Of a stretch of DNA of 64,000 nucleotides, positions 37,896 through 45,828 are shown piece by piece. How positions within the stretch are numbered: the first letter of the stretch is position 1; each line of letters opens with the position of its first letter. Below the pieces are notes generated by a model. The model ran no database searches, was not told the DNA's origin, and was given only the letters and a program-made list of their open reading frames with translations. The stretch comes from Methylophaga pinxianii (GTDB lineage Bacteria; Pseudomonadota; Gammaproteobacteria; Nitrosococcales; Methylophagaceae). The translations under genes were made by a program, and so were the position numbers. Location of the stretch: NCBI RefSeq assembly GCF_020447225.1, contig NZ_JAJAEO010000189.1, forward strand, positions 82,223-146,222, given 5' to 3'.

Positions 37896-38234
37896 ATGGT
37901 ATATGTCGATCGCAATGAGCTCGGGCAAATAATCGGTGTATTTAATTCACCGCAAAGCGCTAGCAGCCAATCTATCTCGCCTCAAGCACCGGAATTATTG
38001 GAATTTCTGGGACAGTCTACCCGCCATGAGGATATCCATACCATCCTCACCGCGTCAGATATGGCCATGGTCAGGGTTATCGAAGACCTGGTAAACACAC
38101 TGATCGATAAAGGGGTGATTTTATTTACGGACTTACCCGATGCTGCCCGTGAGAAACTCGTGCAGCGTGAAAAGATCCGCCATCATCTAAATTCATTGGA
38201 AAACTTAATGAATGAAGATGAAGGCTTGCTCTAA
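37896..38234 (+). CDS. Conserved hypothetical protein, divergent from lapB
   Basis: 112 residues, soluble, acidic C-terminus. The motif MVRVIEDLVNTLIDKGVILFTDLPDAAREKL resembles a gammaproteobacterial family that databases sometimes label 'tryptophan synthase subunit beta-like', a label I believe to be spurious. It starts divergently from the lapB unit and ends 7 bp from the convergent der stop. Function unknown. Confidence 0.7.
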   Translation: MVYVDRNELGQIIGVFNSPQSASSQSISPQAPELLEFLGQSTRHEDIHTILTASDMAMVRVIEDLVNTLIDKGVILFTDLPDAAREKLVQREKIRHHLNSLENLMNEDEGLL

Positions 38235-38241
38235 ATATTTT

Positions 38242-39651
38242 CTATCGCTTTTTAGCTCGACTGGCTATTACCCGCTTGCGTTTTTCCTGTGGGCTCTCTG
38301 CGACTTTTTTGCGCTCACGAAATGGATTTTCGCTGGTCTTGAACTCAATCATAACCGGTGTTCCCTGTAATTTCAGGGCGGTGCGGAAATAGTTTTCCAG
38401 ATAACGTCGATAACTGTTTGGCGTCGCTTCAGTCTGGTTGCCATGGATAATAATACGTGGCGGATTTTTACCACCCAGATGGGCATAACGATATTTAATT
38501 CTGCGACCATTAACCAATGGTGGTTGATGATCCGCAACCGCCTCTTCCAGAACGCGAGTCAATTGGGGTGTTGGTATCTTGGCTAAAGCTGACCCATAGG
38601 CTATTTTGACTGATTTCAACAATAGCCCTACACCACTGCCGTGAAGCGCAGAAATAAAATGTGTTTTAGCAAAACTCAAAAAAGGCAAACGGCGTTCAAT
38701 ATTGGTGGCTACCCACTCACGTTCCTGCTTCTCTAAGCCATCCCATTTATTGACTGCAATCACTACCGCACGACCACTTTCGATGATCAAACCAGCTAAA
38801 TGCAGATCCTGATCGACAATACCTTCATGAGCATCCAATACCAGTAAAACAACATTTGCCGCTTCGATGGCCTGCAATGTTTTAACAATACTGAATTTTT
38901 CCAAAGCTTCTGATACCTTTGAACGGCGTCTGACACCAGCAGTATCAATTAAAATATAGTTGGTTCCCTCTTTTTCGAAGGGAATATAGATACTATCCCG
39001 GGTTGTGCCTGGTTCATCAAAAGCAACAACCCGATCCTCGCCTAATAACCGGTTAACCAGTGTGGATTTCCCCACGTTTGGTCGTCCGACAACAGCGAGT
39101 CGAATATCACCCGAGGTATCCTCTTCCAAGGTTTCCTCTTCAGTGGCAACAATACGAATTGCCGGTAACTCACGCATCAAGGTGGCCATCAAGTTGCTTA
39201 TGCCACGACCTTGAGTAGCAGAAATCACTTCTGGTTCACCCAATCCCAGACGATAAAAATCTGCGGCGGCCAGTTCACGTTGTTCGCTCTCAGTTTTATT
39301 AATCACTAATAAAACCGGTTTTCCCACATTACGTAATTGTTTGGCAATTAATTCATCTGCCGGCACCACACCGGCTTTACCATCCACTAAAAATAAGATC
39401 AGATCAGCTTCAACAATGGCAAGTTCAGCTTGTTTACGCATCAGATCTGACATATCGTCACCCTGTTCGGTCAAGCCACCGGTATCGATTAAAATGAATT
39501 CCGCTTCATCATGGCGAGCATTGCCGTATATGCGATCACGGGTCAAGCCCTCATGATCTGCCACCAAAGCATTACGCGTTTTGGTCAGACGATTAAATAA
39601 AGTGGATTTGCCAACATTCGGCCGCCCGACAAGAGCAATCACAGGTTTCAC
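38242..39651 (-). CDS. der: Ribosome biogenesis GTPase Der
   Basis: 469 residues. Two tandem GTPase domains with GRPNVGKST P-loops (at 9-17 and near 187), DTGG and DTAG switch motifs, NKTE and NKWD specificity motifs, then a KH-like domain and a basic tail (ASRAKKR). It is essential for 50S maturation. It follows bamB with a 2-bp gap, the conserved yfgM-bamB-der order. Confidence 0.97.
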   Translation of the reverse strand: MKPVIALVGRPNVGKSTLFNRLTKTRNALVADHEGLTRDRIYGNARHDEAEFILIDTGGLTEQGDDMSDLMRKQAELAIVEADLILFLVDGKAGVVPADELIAKQLRNVGKPVLLVINKTESEQRELAAADFYRLGLGEPEVISATQGRGISNLMATLMRELPAIRIVATEEETLEEDTSGDIRLAVVGRPNVGKSTLVNRLLGEDRVVAFDEPGTTRDSIYIPFEKEGTNYILIDTAGVRRRSKVSEALEKFSIVKTLQAIEAANVVLLVLDAHEGIVDQDLHLAGLIIESGRAVVIAVNKWDGLEKQEREWVATNIERRLPFLSFAKTHFISALHGSGVGLLLKSVKIAYGSALAKIPTPQLTRVLEEAVADHQPPLVNGRRIKYRYAHLGGKNPPRIIIHGNQTEATPNSYRRYLENYFRTALKLQGTPVMIEFKTSENPFRERKKVAESPQEKRKRVIASRAKKR

Positions 39652-39653
39652 AG

Positions 39654-40823
39654 TTAGGGGATCCGAATGGCGGATAACTTGCCGCCTGTAGTCATCGCAT
39701 AAAGCACACCATCGCGTACGACTGGTTGGCTACGTATACCTGTTTTGTCGAGACGCTGACGGGCAACAAATCGGCCATCAGAACGAGCAACCCAGTGTAA
39801 ATAGCCTTCAAAATCGCCCACGACAACATAATCACCGGCAATAACCGGTGCAGAAATATTTCTTCGCAATAATAATGTCTGGCGCCATAAAGAATCACCG
39901 GTTCCATCGGCAACAGCCCACAAGTAACTTTCATCATCACTGACATAAATTGCATCGTTAGCAGCCACCGCAATGCCACTGGTCGAGGACATTTCTCTAT
40001 CCCACAAGGATTGTCCTGTATCAATATCCAATGCGGCCAGATTACCCTGGAAAGCCACTGCATAAATGACGCCGTCATGAATTACCGGATCAGCATCAAT
40101 ATCCACTAAACGTTCTAATTCAGTACGGCCTGATGGTACGGCAACACTTTTTTCCCAGATGACTTTGCCATCATTAAGGGAAAGCGCGACCAATTTGCCA
40201 TTATCGTATCCGGCTAGCACCGTTTGCCCATCAATCATCGGTGAGCTGACACCACGTAAACTTAAAAGCGGCACTGCCCGCTGATAATTCCACATAATAT
40301 TACCGTCAGTTGCAGATAAGGCCGTTAAACGTCCATCTGCTGTTCTGACAATCACTTTATCGCTGCCCACTTTGGCAGGCGCAAGCACTTCACTGCTGAG
40401 ACGCTGACGCCACAGTTCTTCTCCAGAGGTCTCATCCAAAGCGACAACTTCACCAGATTGCGAACCCACAACAATCAAACCTTCACCACCGCCAACGCCA
40501 GTAGCGACAGGAAAATCGAGTTGGGTACGCCATTCACGTCGACCACTTTCAGCATTATGGCTGCGAACATCGCCTTCATGATCTACGGTGAAAATAAAAT
40601 CACCTTGTAACCAAGGAGCGAGATTCGCATATTCCGTATTTGCACCATCACCTGTGCCAGTTGACCACAAAGTTTTTGGCTCAAACTCAGCCTCAAATTC
40701 TGTCAATTCTGTTGGAGGCGCTTCGTAACTGTCGTCAGCAAAAAATTCTTTGACCGTTCCACATCCAGCGAGCGCAAGAAGTGCGACACCAGCAAATAAA
40801 AATTTTAGTTGATTAACCTTCAT
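39654..40823 (-). CDS. bamB: Outer-membrane assembly lipoprotein BamB
   Basis: 389 residues. Signal peptide and lipobox LALAGC with Cys21 as the lipidated residue. An eight-bladed beta-propeller follows, with PQQ-like repeats (VVALDETSGEELWRQRLS, LAALDIDTGQSLWDREM, LSATDGNIMWNYQR). It assists BamA in inserting beta-barrels; bamA is also in this window. ATG 40823 gives MKVNQLKFLFAG; the frame could start seven residues earlier, inside yfgM, but this is less likely for a lipoprotein. It overlaps yfgM by 11 bp. Confidence 0.94.
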   Translation of the reverse strand: MKVNQLKFLFAGVALLALAGCGTVKEFFADDSYEAPPTELTEFEAEFEPKTLWSTGTGDGANTEYANLAPWLQGDFIFTVDHEGDVRSHNAESGRREWRTQLDFPVATGVGGGEGLIVVGSQSGEVVALDETSGEELWRQRLSSEVLAPAKVGSDKVIVRTADGRLTALSATDGNIMWNYQRAVPLLSLRGVSSPMIDGQTVLAGYDNGKLVALSLNDGKVIWEKSVAVPSGRTELERLVDIDADPVIHDGVIYAVAFQGNLAALDIDTGQSLWDREMSSTSGIAVAANDAIYVSDDESYLWAVADGTGDSLWRQTLLLRRNISAPVIAGDYVVVGDFEGYLHWVARSDGRFVARQRLDKTGIRSQPVVRDGVLYAMTTGGKLSAIRIP

Positions 40824-41454
40824 TGATAACAGCCACATCATCACGCTTCATCTCTAAAAGGGTTTTGCGCGGATCATCAACCCCCATGTTAGAAAGCGCA
40901 CTACGATACGCTTCATATGCTTGTGCCTTATTTTCCTGAGCCAGATAAATATCACCTTCAAGTTCAGCAAATAAAGAGGCAAACCCTTCCGAAGCTTCCT
41001 GCTGGGTCAGCGTCAAAGCTTTTTCATATTCACCTTGATCCACCAATATCCGAGCCATGCGCAATCTGGCTAAATCTTTTTGTCCCGTCAATTTCGCTTT
41101 ATCTGCTGTCCACTGCAAATATTCCAATGCGGCAGCAGCTTGATCATTACGTACTTGCTCTGCTGCCAGTTCCAACGTGGCAAAAGCAGCATATGGCGTT
41201 GATGAATGTGATTGCATTAATTCTTGTGTAAGGTCTTCTGCAGCCGTCAAATCCGCTTCACTGATATTCATTTGAATCTGTTGGTACATCGCTGCAGCTT
41301 GTTCGGTTTTAGCATGTTGAAAGTTTATCCAATACCTTCCACCAAAAATAACTGCGCCACCCAAGATAACGCCAGTTATGACTGAACGGCCATTTTCACG
41401 CCACCAACTTTTTATCGCTTCGCCTTTTTCATCATCCGATGCATAAATATCCAT
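40813..41454 (-). CDS. yfgM: SecYEG-associated periplasmic TPR protein YfgM
   Basis: 213 residues. A membrane anchor follows a short cytoplasmic tail (GRSVITGVILGGAVIFGGRYW), then tetratricopeptide-like repeats (ADLTAAEDLTQELMQS, LARLRMARILVDQGEYEKALTLT, GDIYLAQENKAQAYEAYRSAL). YfgM is an ancillary partner of PpiD at the Sec translocon. In this genome no hisS or ispG lies upstream; amt is divergent instead, so the usual cluster is cut here. Confidence 0.9.
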   Translation of the reverse strand: MDIYASDDEKGEAIKSWWRENGRSVITGVILGGAVIFGGRYWINFQHAKTEQAAAMYQQIQMNISEADLTAAEDLTQELMQSHSSTPYAAFATLELAAEQVRNDQAAAALEYLQWTADKAKLTGQKDLARLRMARILVDQGEYEKALTLTQQEASEGFASLFAELEGDIYLAQENKAQAYEAYRSALSNMGVDDPRKTLLEMKRDDVAVINEG

Positions 41455-41579
41455 CGTTTACTCCTTGCTAACCGCAATTTAGGGGTTGTTTGCTTATCAC
41501 TTATTAGGAAGTGAATTAAAGTGCCAGATTATACGTGTTTATGCGTAAGTTGTGCTAACCGCTACATGCATCCGTTGCC

Positions 41580-41596
41580 TGCACCACTCAGGTGCT
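41580..41596 (+). promoter_or_regulatory. NtrC-binding site upstream of amt
   Basis: TGCACC-ACTCA-GGTGCT matches the NtrC consensus TGCACC-N5-GGTGCA with one mismatch. A second, degenerate site is at 41611-41627 (TGCACC-ATAAC-AGTTCA). Both lie about 95-125 bp before the sigma54 promoter, the usual enhancer distance. Confidence 0.75.
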
Positions 41597-41690
41597 AAAA
41601 ATTATAAAAATGCACCATAACAGTTCAAAAAACCACTTTTTTTGCTCTATAAGAAAAGTTAGATGCTTGTTTTATATGGATTTGTCTAGT

Positions 41691-41707
41691 TTGGTGCAAG
41701 TCTTGCT
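41691..41707 (+). promoter_or_regulatory. Sigma54 (-24/-12) promoter of amt
   Basis: TTGGTGCAAGTCTTGCT carries the GG (41693-41694) and GC (41705-41706) doublets exactly 12 bp apart, as RpoN requires. The start site would be about 41717, leaving a short leader before the amt GTG. Confidence 0.75.
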
Positions 41708-41750
41708 ATTTTGGTGCTTGCTCAACACTAAATTATAAGGAAAATCCATT

Positions 41751-42935
41751 GTGCAAAACGCAAGCGACGTACTTTTTATCTTAATTGGCGCCATTATGGT
41801 GCTCGCCATGCATGCCGGCTTTGCTTTTCTGGAAGTCGGCACTGTCCGAAAAAAAAATCAGGTTAATGCCTTAGTCAAAATTATTACCGATTTTGGCATG
41901 TCTACCATTGCCTACTTTTTTATTGGTTATAGCATTGCTTACGGTTTGAATTTCTTTGAACCCTCACCTCTGCTGGCGGAAAATAATGGTTATGCCATGG
42001 TGAAGTTTTTCTTCTTACTGACATTTGCAGCCGCTATTCCTGCCATTGTTTCCGGTGGTATTGCCGAACGGGCAAAATTTAATCCACAGTTAATTGCGAC
42101 TTTTTTTATTGCAGGCTTTGTTTATCCGTTGTTTGAAGGGATTAGCTGGAACGGTTTGTTTGGAATTCAGGCATGGTTAGAAACGCAATTTGGTGCCGGT
42201 TTTCATGATTTTGCCGGCTCGGTAGTGGTTCATGCCGTGGGCGGTTGGATAGCTTTAGCTGCTGTATTGTTACTGGGACCAAGAAATGGTCGCTATGGCA
42301 AGCAGGGTGAGATATATGCTCACCCGCCTTCAAATATTCCTTTTCTAGCATTGGGGGCGTGGATTCTCACCGTAGGCTGGTTTGGCTTTAATGTAATGTC
42401 AGCTCAACAAATTGAAGGGATTAGTGGTCTTGTAGCCATAAACTCTTTAATGGCAATGGTTGGTGGTACCTTAGCGGCTTGTCTTATCGGACGTAACGAT
42501 CCCGGCTTTGTACATAATGGTCCACTTGCTGGCTTAGTGGCTATTTGTGCTGGCTCTGACATCATGCACCCACTTGGTGCATTAGTGACTGGTGCTCTAG
42601 CCGGTGGTTTGTTTGTCATCACCTTTACCCTCGCTCAAAACAAATGGAAAATTGATGATGTATTAGGTGTCTGGCCGCTTCATGGTTTATGCGGAGTGTG
42701 GGGTGCTCTTGCAGCAGGAATTTTTGGTCAAGTTGCATTGGGTGGTATGGGTGGCGTAAGCATGGCCTCACAGTTCATTGGAACAGCGATTGGGGTCAGC
42801 ATTGCTTTTTTTGGCGGTCTGATAGTTTATGGCTGTTTAAAAGCCATCATGGGCTTGAGATTAACCGAGGAAGAAGAGTTTAACGGTGCGGATTTGAGTA
42901 TTCATAAAATCAGTTCAACTCCTGCAAACGATTAA
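41751..42935 (+). CDS. amt: Ammonium transporter Amt
   Basis: 394 residues and 11 predicted membrane helices. Family residues are present: Asp153 and His161 in FHDFAGSVVVHAVGGW, a second pore histidine in HGLCGVWGALAAG, and the GGIAERAKF and FVYPLFEG stretches. It begins at GTG 41751 with AAGGA upstream. The sigma54 promoter and NtrC sites indicate induction under nitrogen limitation. No glnK (PII) is beside it, which is unusual for amtB loci. Convergent with lpxA. Confidence 0.94.
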   Translation: MQNASDVLFILIGAIMVLAMHAGFAFLEVGTVRKKNQVNALVKIITDFGMSTIAYFFIGYSIAYGLNFFEPSPLLAENNGYAMVKFFFLLTFAAAIPAIVSGGIAERAKFNPQLIATFFIAGFVYPLFEGISWNGLFGIQAWLETQFGAGFHDFAGSVVVHAVGGWIALAAVLLLGPRNGRYGKQGEIYAHPPSNIPFLALGAWILTVGWFGFNVMSAQQIEGISGLVAINSLMAMVGGTLAACLIGRNDPGFVHNGPLAGLVAICAGSDIMHPLGALVTGALAGGLFVITFTLAQNKWKIDDVLGVWPLHGLCGVWGALAAGIFGQVALGGMGGVSMASQFIGTAIGVSIAFFGGLIVYGCLKAIMGLRLTEEEEFNGADLSIHKISSTPAND

Positions 42936-42951
42936 ACTACTTAAATGTCAC

Positions 42952-42981
42952 CATCATCCGGTAGAAAGCTACCGGATGATG
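42952..42981. terminator. Perfect hairpin between amt and lpxA
   Basis: CATCATCCGGTAG pairs over 13 bp with CTACCGGATGATG around AAAG, overlapping the lpxA stop. There is no T run on either strand, so it may act as a transcript-stabilising or rho-assisted end rather than a classical terminator. Confidence 0.5.
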
Positions 42982-43739
42982 CCCCCTTGCTGCTTATCCA
43001 GAAAATCAATGAAGATGTCCAGCTCATTGGCTTCTTGCTGGATATCGCCTAAGCGTTCTCTCGCCTGCTCCATTCGTAAGCCTGAACGATAAACCACTTT
43101 ATAGGCTTGACGAATATTTCTAATCTGGGTATCGGTAAATGCTCGGCGGCGCAGACCTTCAACGTTTATGCCCACAGGCTCTGCCATATGACCAGATACC
43201 AGGACATAAGGTGGCACATTACGTGAAATCACACTGCCCATTGCACTAAAACAATGTGACCCGAGGTGGTTAAACTGGCTGACTAATGTGAAGCCCCCCA
43301 GAATGACATGTTGATCAACTATCACATGCCCTGCCAAAGAGGCGTTGTTGGCAAAAATATTGTTGTCACCAATAATACAATCATGGGCAATATGTACATA
43401 AGCCATGATCCAGTTATTACTCCCAACTTTAGTAATACCACCACCTTGTACCGTGCCTCGATTAATGGTGACCGATTCCCGGATCAGGTTGTTATCACCA
43501 ATTTCCAACAAGGTAGACTCACCATGATATTTCTTGTCCTGAGGTTCTTCACCAATAGATGAGAACTGAAATATACGGTTATTACGTCCTATTTTAGTCG
43601 GCCCATTAATCACCACATGGGAGGAAATTTCTGTGCCTGAAGCGATTTCTACATTCGCTCCAACAATACTGTATGCACCGATGACAACATCATCGGCAAT
43701 TTTGGCACTGGGGTCTATTAAGGCAGTTTGATGAATCAC
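42969..43739 (-). CDS. lpxA: UDP-N-acetylglucosamine acyltransferase
   Basis: 256 residues, left-handed beta-helix with hexapeptide repeats ([63 protein letters not shown]). It carries out the first committed step of lipid A synthesis. Overlaps fabZ by 4 bp. lpxB does not follow it here; amt is convergent, so the usual lpxA-lpxB link is broken. Confidence 0.96.
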   Translation of the reverse strand: MIHQTALIDPSAKIADDVVIGAYSIVGANVEIASGTEISSHVVINGPTKIGRNNRIFQFSSIGEEPQDKKYHGESTLLEIGDNNLIRESVTINRGTVQGGGITKVGSNNWIMAYVHIAHDCIIGDNNIFANNASLAGHVIVDQHVILGGFTLVSQFNHLGSHCFSAMGSVISRNVPPYVLVSGHMAEPVGINVEGLRRRAFTDTQIRNIRQAYKVVYRSGLRMEQARERLGDIQQEANELDIFIDFLDKQQGGIIR

Positions 43740-44185
43740 GAAGGCATTTCTTGGTTAACACACATAATGTCAGCACTGACAACAACTTCGCCGTCAACAG
43801 TGGCCTGACCGTAAAATTTCCATAGATTACGTTTATTTTTAATCAGTTTAACTTCTAATCGAAGCTGATCACCTGGTTCTACAGGTTTTTTAAAACGGGC
43901 GTTATCAATACCCGCAAGATAGTATAAAGCTTCATCTGAACGAATTTCGTCTGCTGTTTTAAAAGCCAATAATCCTGTAGCTTGGGCTAATGCTTCGAGA
44001 ATTAATACGCCAGGCATAATGACACGCTGCGGAAAATGGCCTGTAAAGTGAGGTTCGTTGAAACTAACATTTTTAATACCAACCAGATGTTCACCTGGAG
44101 TAAATTCAATCACCCTGTCAATCAACAGGAACGGGTATCGATGAGGCAACAAGCGTTGAATTTCATGTATGTCAATGGTGTTCAA
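43736..44185 (-). CDS. fabZ: 3-hydroxyacyl-ACP dehydratase FabZ
   Basis: 149 residues, hot-dog fold, active site in [25 protein letters not shown] (His and Glu). [20 protein letters not shown] is diagnostic. It makes unsaturated acyl-ACPs for elongation; placed between lpxD and lpxA as usual, it balances lipid A and phospholipid precursors. Confidence 0.97.
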   Translation of the reverse strand: MNTIDIHEIQRLLPHRYPFLLIDRVIEFTPGEHLVGIKNVSFNEPHFTGHFPQRVIMPGVLILEALAQATGLLAFKTADEIRSDEALYYLAGIDNARFKKPVEPGDQLRLEVKLIKNKRNLWKFYGQATVDGEVVVSADIMCVNQEMPS

Positions 44186-44282
44186 TCTGATTATCCTTTA
44201 GGATTTATATTTTTGCGTGCAGTAATCTTACGTTGAGACACTGTTGCGGTAAAGCTAAGTCTGTGATTTGGCAATAAAAACA

Positions 44283-45296
44283 CTAATCCAGCTTGGCTTC
44301 TAACTGTTTAATTTTGTCGTTTAATTTATCAAGCTGTCTGTATCGAACAACATTTCTATGCCATTCCCGGGTAGGCTCAACAGGAATACCGGAAGAATAG
44401 GAACCCGCTGTCAATATCGACTTGGTGACCATACTCATACCTGTCAGTTGAACACCATCGGCAATTTCAATATGACCTGCGATTCCCGTTCCACCACCTA
44501 TAGCACAATGAGAACCTATTCGCGTGCTGCCCGAAATACCAACGCAGCCAGCAATCACGGTGTGCTCACCAATGAAAACATTGTGACCAATTTGTATTTG
44601 GTTATCCAGTTTGACCCCGTTACTGATTATCGTGTCATCAATCGCCCCACGATCTATGGTCGTGTTAGCACCAATTTCCACATCATTCCCAATGGTGACC
44701 TTACCGACTTGTGGGATCTTCAGCCATTGCCCATTATTGTTGGCAATACCAAATCCATCCGCACCAATCACTACACCAGGATGTATCCGAACCCGCTGGC
44801 CAATCTTTACTTTTCGACATAGCGTCACATTGGCCATAAGCCGGCTATCGGCACCAATCACCACATCATTTTCAATGATGCAACCGGGACCAATAATCAC
44901 ATTTTCACCAATATGAACGTTCGTTCCAATGAACACCTGGGCAGAAATTCGAGCGGAATCAGCAATAATGCTGTTTTCACCAATGACTGCAGTCACGTGA
45001 ATTCCAGTATCAGGTTGTTCTTCTGGATAAAGTAATGCTGCTACTTTGGCATAAGCGACATAACTGTCTTCGATGACTAGCGCATTGGTCTTGAGGTCAG
45101 CAGCATCAGCAGGTGAGACAATGACACACCCTGCTGATGTAGTTTTAAGATACTGACGGTACTTGGTATTTGCTAAAAAGCTAATCTCGTTATCAGTCGC
45201 ATTTTGCAATGTACCGACACCCGTTATAACTTTATCTGATTGACCAATAAGCTCCGCACCAATTTCAGATGCTAGTTTTTCTAACGTCCAGACCAC
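44283..45296 (-). CDS. lpxD: UDP-3-O-(3-hydroxyacyl)glucosamine N-acyltransferase
   Basis: 337 residues. An N-terminal uridine-binding domain (GVGTLQNATDNEISFLANTKY) precedes the hexapeptide helix (IIADSARISAQVFIGTNVHIGENVIIG) with the active-site stretch DNQIQIGHNVFIGEHTVIAGC and a C-terminal helical end. Third step of lipid A synthesis. Upstream neighbour is skp (10 bp). Confidence 0.96.
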   Translation of the reverse strand: MVWTLEKLASEIGAELIGQSDKVITGVGTLQNATDNEISFLANTKYRQYLKTTSAGCVIVSPADAADLKTNALVIEDSYVAYAKVAALLYPEEQPDTGIHVTAVIGENSIIADSARISAQVFIGTNVHIGENVIIGPGCIIENDVVIGADSRLMANVTLCRKVKIGQRVRIHPGVVIGADGFGIANNNGQWLKIPQVGKVTIGNDVEIGANTTIDRGAIDDTIISNGVKLDNQIQIGHNVFIGEHTVIAGCVGISGSTRIGSHCAIGGGTGIAGHIEIADGVQLTGMSMVTKSILTAGSYSSGIPVEPTREWHRNVVRYRQLDKLNDKIKQLEAKLD

Positions 45297-45306
45297 ATCA
45301 AAGTTC

Positions 45307-45807
45307 TTATTTTGTTTTCAGTCTTTCCAGTACCTTAGCAGTTAAATCTGCTTTTTCACTGGCAAAAATAACACCTTGATAAAGGACCAAGTCATAGGAT
45401 TCTTCTTTAGCAAGCTCAACAATCGTTTCTGCTATTTCTTCTTCTAACTTGCGTAATTCTTCATTACGGCGAATAGATAAATCTTCGCTGTACTCATCCT
45501 GAAGACGTTTCAGTTCACGTTGGTCATTAATGATTTTACGTTCCTGAGCTTGGCGGTCATCATTACTCAACACAGCGGCATCGCGATTCAATTTATCCTG
45601 AGCAGCGCGCAGTTCTTTATGTTTGCTTTCGAGTGACTTGCTACGAGTTGAAAATTCTTTTTCCAATCGGGCTAAAGCACGTTCTTTTTGTGGAGATTGA
45701 TCTAATACGACGCTGGCATTTACAACGCCAATTTTCATCTCTTCAGCATAAACAGGGCTGACCATTAACGAAGCCAACAACAGGCCAACAATCTTGATGT
45801 TTTTCAC
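45307..45807 (-). CDS. skp: Periplasmic chaperone Skp/OmpH
   Basis: 166 residues. Signal peptide to YAEE; a small beta core (MKIGVVNASVVLDQSPQ) and long charged coiled-coil arms (about 55-130), then VLYQGVIFASEKADLTAKVL. It holds unfolded outer-membrane proteins for BamA, encoded 21 bp upstream. Confidence 0.95.
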   Translation of the reverse strand: MKNIKIVGLLLASLMVSPVYAEEMKIGVVNASVVLDQSPQKERALARLEKEFSTRSKSLESKHKELRAAQDKLNRDAAVLSNDDRQAQERKIINDQRELKRLQDEYSEDLSIRRNEELRKLEEEIAETIVELAKEESYDLVLYQGVIFASEKADLTAKVLERLKTK

Positions 45808-45828
45808 TCTTAACTCCGATAGTTAAAT

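Noticed and set aside
37896-38234. Tryptophan synthase beta subunit
   Set aside because: The protein is only 112 residues and lacks any PLP-binding or TrpB motif; the label in databases looks spurious.
41697-41735. Second sigma54-like box TTTGGTGCTTGCTC near amt
   Set aside because: The GG and GC doublets are not 12 bp apart, unlike the element at 41691-41707.
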